In this document: positions 58,955-64,000 of the stretch, one piece after another | Position numbering within the stretch: position 1 is the first letter of the stretch | Layout: the number at the start of each line of letters is the position of its first letter | From: Sipunculus nudus | Taxonomy: Eukaryota; Annelida; Sipuncula; Golfingiida; Sipunculidae | NCBI GenBank assembly: GCA_026874595.1 | Contig: CM049313.1 | Location: 52,689,659 to 52,753,658 of the forward strand | Direction of reading: 5' to 3' | DNA: 64,000 bases | Program-made: the position numbers and the translations under genes | Notes under the pieces: generated by a model | The model's database searches: none | What the model saw: the letters and a program-made list of their open reading frames with translations, nothing else | What the model was told of the DNA's origin: nothing

Positions 58955-58958
<4 letters not shown>
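58215..58958 (-). repeat. Second, partial LTR directly adjoining copy 2
   Basis: TGTTACGGAACCTAATATCA starts 6 bp (ATATAT) after the end of the complete LTR and in the same orientation. It shares all LTR blocks, a TATAAAT (58755-58749) and the CTAGGGGAATGA block, and stops at a (CA)n tract before its outer end. It may be a solo or leftover LTR from another insertion or from tandem recombination. Confidence 0.8.

Positions 58959-58959
<1 letters not shown>

Positions 58960-58992
<33 letters not shown>
58960..58992. repeat. (CA)n microsatellite
   Basis: This is a CA tract of about 33 bp located exactly where the LTR and the next MITE meet. Confidence 0.95.
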
Positions 58993-58993
<1 letters not shown>

Positions 58994-58995
<2 letters not shown>

Positions 58996-59159
58996 GTCGA
59001 ACTCGGTTAAGTCGAATACCCCGCTTATGTCGAAGTTACAGACTCGATATTCAGGACAACTCTAGTTAAATTATTACCAAGTAAAACCCGCTCGTGTCGA
59101 ACCCCGGATGTGTCGAATTTTTCTTGGGGTCCCTTCGACTTCGAAACAACGAGGTTTCA

Positions 59160-59162
<3 letters not shown>
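58994..59162. mobile_element. pogo/Tigger-like MITE, left end damaged
   Basis: The right end is the inverse of CAGTGAAACCTCGTTG and is followed by TA (59163-59164). The left part ATGTCGAACTCGGTTAAGTC, then CCCGCTTATGTCGAAG, carries the repeated TGTCGAA units, which recur inverted on the right as CTTCGACTTCGAAAC. The left CAGT tip has merged with the CA tract. Confidence 0.55.

Positions 59163-59221
<59 letters not shown>
59163..59221. repeat. (TA)n microsatellite
   Basis: This is a pure TA tract of about 58 bp starting at the TA target site of the adjoining MITE. Confidence 0.95.
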
Positions 59222-59222
<1 letters not shown>

Positions 59223-61379
59223 CAATATTTTTTAACAGGGTAAACAGAATTAATGTCTAAATTGATTTTTCCATAAATGTATCATTAACAAAAAGTTATA
59301 GTTAACAGAAAAAGTGAAGCCCGGGTATGTTTTTATTCTGCTTTATTCGCCTAGAGGTGCCGAAAGATGCAGAACCTAACGCGATATGCTGCACGCATGT
59401 TTTCTTTTATTCCAGAGGTCCGCAAGCAATGCAACATGTGACATAAATTTGGTATTTATACCATTGTGCATGTTCAAAATGTCATCTCCACATACAAATT
59501 TCGGTATTCCCCAAAATGTAAATCAACGGATTATCAGCTATATATTTCCAGATTTCTCTAACTCAGTTAATCCAAATAACTTTTAACATTAATTCTATTA
59601 CTTATTGACATTAACAGAGTCATAACAATGAGTAAGGGCATTTTCCTATTTGTCATTATTAAATAGATTATTAAATATAATAAATTGTTTAAATTGCACC
59701 AAAATAAGTAAGGATGCGGATTTATTGCCATAGATTTAGGTTGATAGATTATATATTAAGCTACTGATCCAAAATCGAAAGGCTGAATTATCAAATCGAA
59801 GGTAATTTCATAAGTAACTAAAACTATATAAAATGTTACTTTTAGCTTAGATAATTGGGTTTTGAAATACCTTCATTTTTATGAGACTTAAATACTCAAT
59901 TTTTTTTTATGTTTAAGGGCCCATGTATGCATGCATAGGAAAGAACCTTAAAACACTTTAAAATCTTTTGTTGTATCAAGGATATACTATTGCTGCATGT
60001 TCCATTTAAATTTACGTTGCGCAATTATATTTTATGTAAACTACGGATAGCGCACCAGATGATTTGCTGTTGTTATAACAATATAAGTTTCAGTAGGTAC
60101 TAAATGTACTTATATGATAAGATTTTTTAAAAATAAGTTTTAATTAAAATCATGACAGTATTGCTTATACTACAGAGGTAAACCCATTATCTCGTTAGCG
60201 GTTTAAAGAAACTTGGAGAAAATAAAGGCAAGGTTTCATTATAGGCGAGTTGATGCGGAGACAGCGAGCAGGCGAGAATCTACCTGCGGAGAGATTTTGG
60301 TGGCAAGGGGGCGTGTAACGGCAAAGTTAATCGCTTTCTTTGGACCATGCCCGTTGTCCTTACTTATAGCAGGAAGCATTTAGTTACGGTGAAATTATAT
60401 TCAAACAACAAATTATATTTTAAGTGAACAACAAAGCAAAATGTAGAAGGTATAATCGAAATGTGGTATAAATTCAACATTTTTCCTCAAATATAACAAT
60501 CTAGTAAAAGCAGGTATATATTCGAGCCTTTATTTTGGATTCTTTTTCAGCATGCCATAAATTCTAGGAATCGATGAATCGATTAATCAAATTTGGAAAA
60601 TTGAGTCATCCTTTGTTATCAAAAGTCTGATCTCAAAGGGGTCATTGGCGACCATTTTTCAAATTGGTCGCCATCCTGCTTTTTTTTTTGTTGGCTATGT
60701 TTTTTTACGAAAATGATAGGCCTTAGGGAATACCTATACTAGATTTGTTGCTTGTATCACCAACTGAAGTATTCTGCACTGATCTGCCGGACTTACTATT
60801 TTGCGCCGAGAATCAATTGTTGACTTTCTAATCATTGAAACATGTATAAAGATATTGATATGGAAGGTCTCTTACATATCTTCTTTGGTTAATGATTCTC
60901 TCAACTTAAAATGGCGACTGTGTAAGACGCTAACCAACCGACAGATGCGTCATGTACGCCGTCGTATTAACAGCGGTTGTATTGACAATAGCCGTGATGA
61001 ACGCCTAGCGTACTCTTGATAAGACATACTTATAACGATCTTGAGTTCATAGGGGCCACATTGACATTAATAACGGTGTAGCTATGCTCAATTCTGTTAA
61101 TTCCATCCCCAAAGAATTGGTTTCAACGTGAATCAAACTGCCTGCGAGCCGATGTCAAATGTGCGATAGGCAAAACACTTGAGCCCAACTCTCAATTATC
61201 ACGTCTTTCCATGGCGTCTCCTGATTTAGCCAAGCCAAAGGTGGCCTTGGCGGAAATGAACGTAATAAAACTGAGTTTCTGACATGTTATTCCCATGCTA
61301 TTTCACGTTATTCTGCAGGACATACCCACGTTCACAAACTGGAAAATGAGGCTATCAGCAGAAGAAAGTATAGATAGGC
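59222..61379. other. Non-coding stretch
   Basis: I see no supported gene or repeat. Open frames of 66 and 72 codons (59386, 60801) carry no motif. Confidence 0.45.
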
Positions 61380-61800
61380 CCCGTTCTTCCGGGTACTGAC
61401 CACGTTCTTGCTGCGGAACTGCTACTGCTATTTACTCTCACCTACGATAGAGTCATGGCAGCGTTACGGTAGCCACGTTTAGCTACATTTTCCTACGGTA
61501 TCTTACGGCAAGTGGCCACGTTCCGGTGTGAGAATAGGGTTAATCTTTGCCCAGCTCCCAGGGTTTGTCACTTCAGATTTGTTCCATCCAGGGTTAAGGG
61601 GTGCACATATCTGTACCATGGGCTACGTTCTGTACCGTTCTTTTTGAACATTGCAACGGAGACGTGGACCCCTCACAATCACCCACGTTCATTCACGTCT
61701 CCCTGCCGGTTCCTACAGTAAAGGCCCTAACGGCCACCAAAATTCATTAACGTCTCCGTAGGGTTCCCTATCGTTAAGGTCACGTAGATCCTAATAAGTT
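61380..61800 (+). repeat. Dispersed repeat R2, copy 2
   Basis: Ordered blocks CCACGTTCTTGCTGCGG, CCTACGGTATCTTACGGCAA, GCTCCCAGGGTTT, CATCCAGGGTTA, GTGCACAT and CACGTTCATTCACGTC match the inverse of 24531-25000. It is not flanked by the hAT-like ends found around the first copy. Confidence 0.65.
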
Positions 61801-64000
61801 CTTACACGACAGTAAAGGAAGTGCTGAACCGTACTGCCCTACTAATGCAAAAAAAGAGTTCAAATGACGATTTTTTTAATTGCCCTTTAAAGTATTTTAA
61901 AGTATCCCATTATTGTCTGGTTCAGAAGCCACTTAGTTTTATATTTTATATATAAGATATATTAAGAGTATTTCATTTCTTTAATGGAGGAAGCATCCCA
62001 GTCATTTTTTTATGTTGTGACTTTTACCTCATTAATAAAATAGCCATTATATATCCCCTTCGTATACAAAAAGCAGTACAGGCCATTTTGACCACGTCTT
62101 ACATGCTATTCAACCAGATCCAGATATTGAAAAATAAATTTAGTCTGTTTTAATACTGACATACGTTTCTATTAATGTTTCTATTCAAAGTGCTTAACTG
62201 GAATTTAGAACATGGAAATTGACTAGAGTAGGCAATCTTTCTTTGTGCTAATAGTGTAAGAACATAATACATGTTTTTTGTTGTAAGACGCAAATATAAG
62301 ATTAATAATAAACGTTAGGAAATGGTTGAATGAAATATGAACCAAAGACTGCATTCAGTTAGAGGCAAAGTTGGTTTAAATATAATGACATGATTAACTG
62401 TTATGTTTTTGGATGTCTGAAGTCCGCTTAACCACTCTTTTAAGTTATGCAAAATTCATTTTTTTTTCCACGTCGTTAAGCGTTGTTATGAAAACATTAT
62501 AGGGGCGGCATCAGTCTTTAGCAGCAGTTAAAGTGTTCAGTGAATGTAGATCAAGTATACATAACCAATATATGATCAATATCATAAATAACCCTTCCAA
62601 TCAAATTTGATCCTGTATAAATTTGCTAAGCTTACGGAAAAGTATTTTTCCATAACTGAAAATGTGCATGATAGTAACCTGATATCCCGATACTCAAGAC
62701 AGTTTATTGGTGTATACAGTTTGGATATACAATGTTCTACCTATACCATAAGGCATTTGTGCTCAATGGAAGGATAGATCTGTGACTGAAGTATGTTATC
62801 CTAACAATTACTAATAGAGATTCTGCTTTCTTAAAAAGGACTAGTTAGGTCCTCGGTTGTCAAGTTGAACTTCAGAAGTACTGAAGATATTATTTGCACC
62901 CTTCTGAATACAGACCGAAGTGATTAACACACACATACACATACACACACATGTATATAATATTTTAGAGACTGTAATTTATCATCAAGACAAATTTTCC
63001 CTGCTACTTGTATAAAGATTATTTAGTTACAGCTAAATATTAATGAAGCCTCTGGATATTTTTTAGGAAAATCTTTACATCTATACTTCCACTTTTTATT
63101 TGTGGCACGCCTTTTCTGCAGAGACCTTGAAATTTATCTTTCTGTCAAAGAGAGCTTCGTCCAGCTTAATTTTTACAATTTAATCTCAGAGAATCATGTT
63201 TAACTACTACGAGGAAATAGCTTTATCTTAGATGTCAGTTTATGGAATGCATAAATCTTTAGGTAAGGAGCAGTTATTGTGAATTTTCACATGGTTACGG
63301 AAAGAAAAAGAAAGTAAGTGAAGATACTACTTTTTACTGCTGTATGGCGGTGTGTAAACGCACATACAGAGATCGTACTGTCCTCATACAGCCGGATTCC
63401 TGAGACTAGGCCTTATCAAAGCATATTTCTGATAGCACACATACCTACTACCAATGACGATTTCGGTGTTAACACATTGTGGCCCGAAGATTGGGTTGCT
63501 GCCTCCTGCCCTAGCACTGTAGCATAGACTGAACGTTGTCAGACTTAAGCCTAATACTTGGAGATATACATACGATAAATATGACGGACATAACCTCGAC
63601 AAGTTGTGATAAGAACATATGGCAGATGTAAATCTGTCGATCCATTGTAGCCTTTATTCCGTCCACGGGTCTCGTAAAAAAACAGTCGTATTTGGTCTAT
63701 CGCGGACACAAGCAAAAAAAAGACGAATTCTCGTCGATGGATAGAATCCTAGTACCACTCTGTACCATAAGGGGAGGGGGGGGGGTGCTTTATGATCAGA
63801 TAAATTTGTCATCAGTAGCGTTATAATAATCTATCAAATCACACAGGCTTAAGTTTGATATGAGATCTTCGATTCAGAAGATAAGTAGTTATATAACTAC
63901 TCATCAAAATTATGTAAGGCTTCTGATCCTGTGTATCAATAATCCCCTGTTTACCATAGTTATATATTGAGGACTTGCTGTTGCGCATTTTTGAAGTATT
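61801..64000. other. Non-coding stretch
   Basis: No gene is supported. A CACATACACATACACACACAT patch lies near 62930 and a G homopolymer at 63775-63785. Open frames up to 72 codons show no motif. Confidence 0.45.

Overview
This window is AT-rich animal genomic DNA with no host gene that I can recognise. Almost everything identifiable is a transposable element, a relic of one, or a simple repeat. The combination points to a marine invertebrate, most likely a mollusc and perhaps a bivalve: Ty3/gypsy elements with integrase ahead of reverse transcriptase (the Gmr1 type), Helitron-like elements with tandem-repeat cores, tRNA-derived SINEs and many (TA)n runs. This assignment is an inference from repeat types, not from a marker gene.

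Layout. 0.7-1.7 kb holds a decayed Tc1/mariner transposase on the minus strand. 4.7-6.4 kb is a Helitron-like element with a tandem core, and a second copy lies at 44.9-47.0 kb, split by a foldback element with a 9-bp target duplication. 10.6-12.2 kb is a second Helitron-like family with about 330-343 bp repeats; its 5' end recurs inverted at 50.7-50.8 kb. 14-24 kb is rich in tRNA-derived SINEs, a nearly perfect 57-bp-arm palindrome and long AT microsatellites. 24.3-25.5 kb is a hAT-like element with a small pogo-like MITE nested in it. Tandem tRNA-derived units lie at 30.1-30.8 and 44.35-44.8 kb. Two minus-strand Gmr1-type Ty3/gypsy elements lie at 30.8-35.3 kb (internally deleted) and 51.7-58.2 kb (nearly full set of domains), with an extra partial LTR at 58.2-59.0 kb. 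A pogo-like element (35.5-36.1 kb) and a foldback element built of TTCGTGCGCACGAA palindromes (37.0-37.3 kb) sit between them.

The best-preserved protein content is in the 51.7-58.2 kb gypsy copy. On the minus strand its order is gag (SCAN-like capsid, CCHC knuckle), protease, integrase, reverse transcriptase, RNase H. Frameshifts, lost catalytic residues and a 32-bp deletion over the YxDD box make it inactive. The truncated 31-35 kb copy keeps YIDD and the integrase D and E that the longer copy has partly lost. Long stretches of 1-4 kb between elements show only short chance reading frames. Two spots with clustered CpG-promoter motifs (near 8.47 and 49.57 kb) are the only hints of host regulation.
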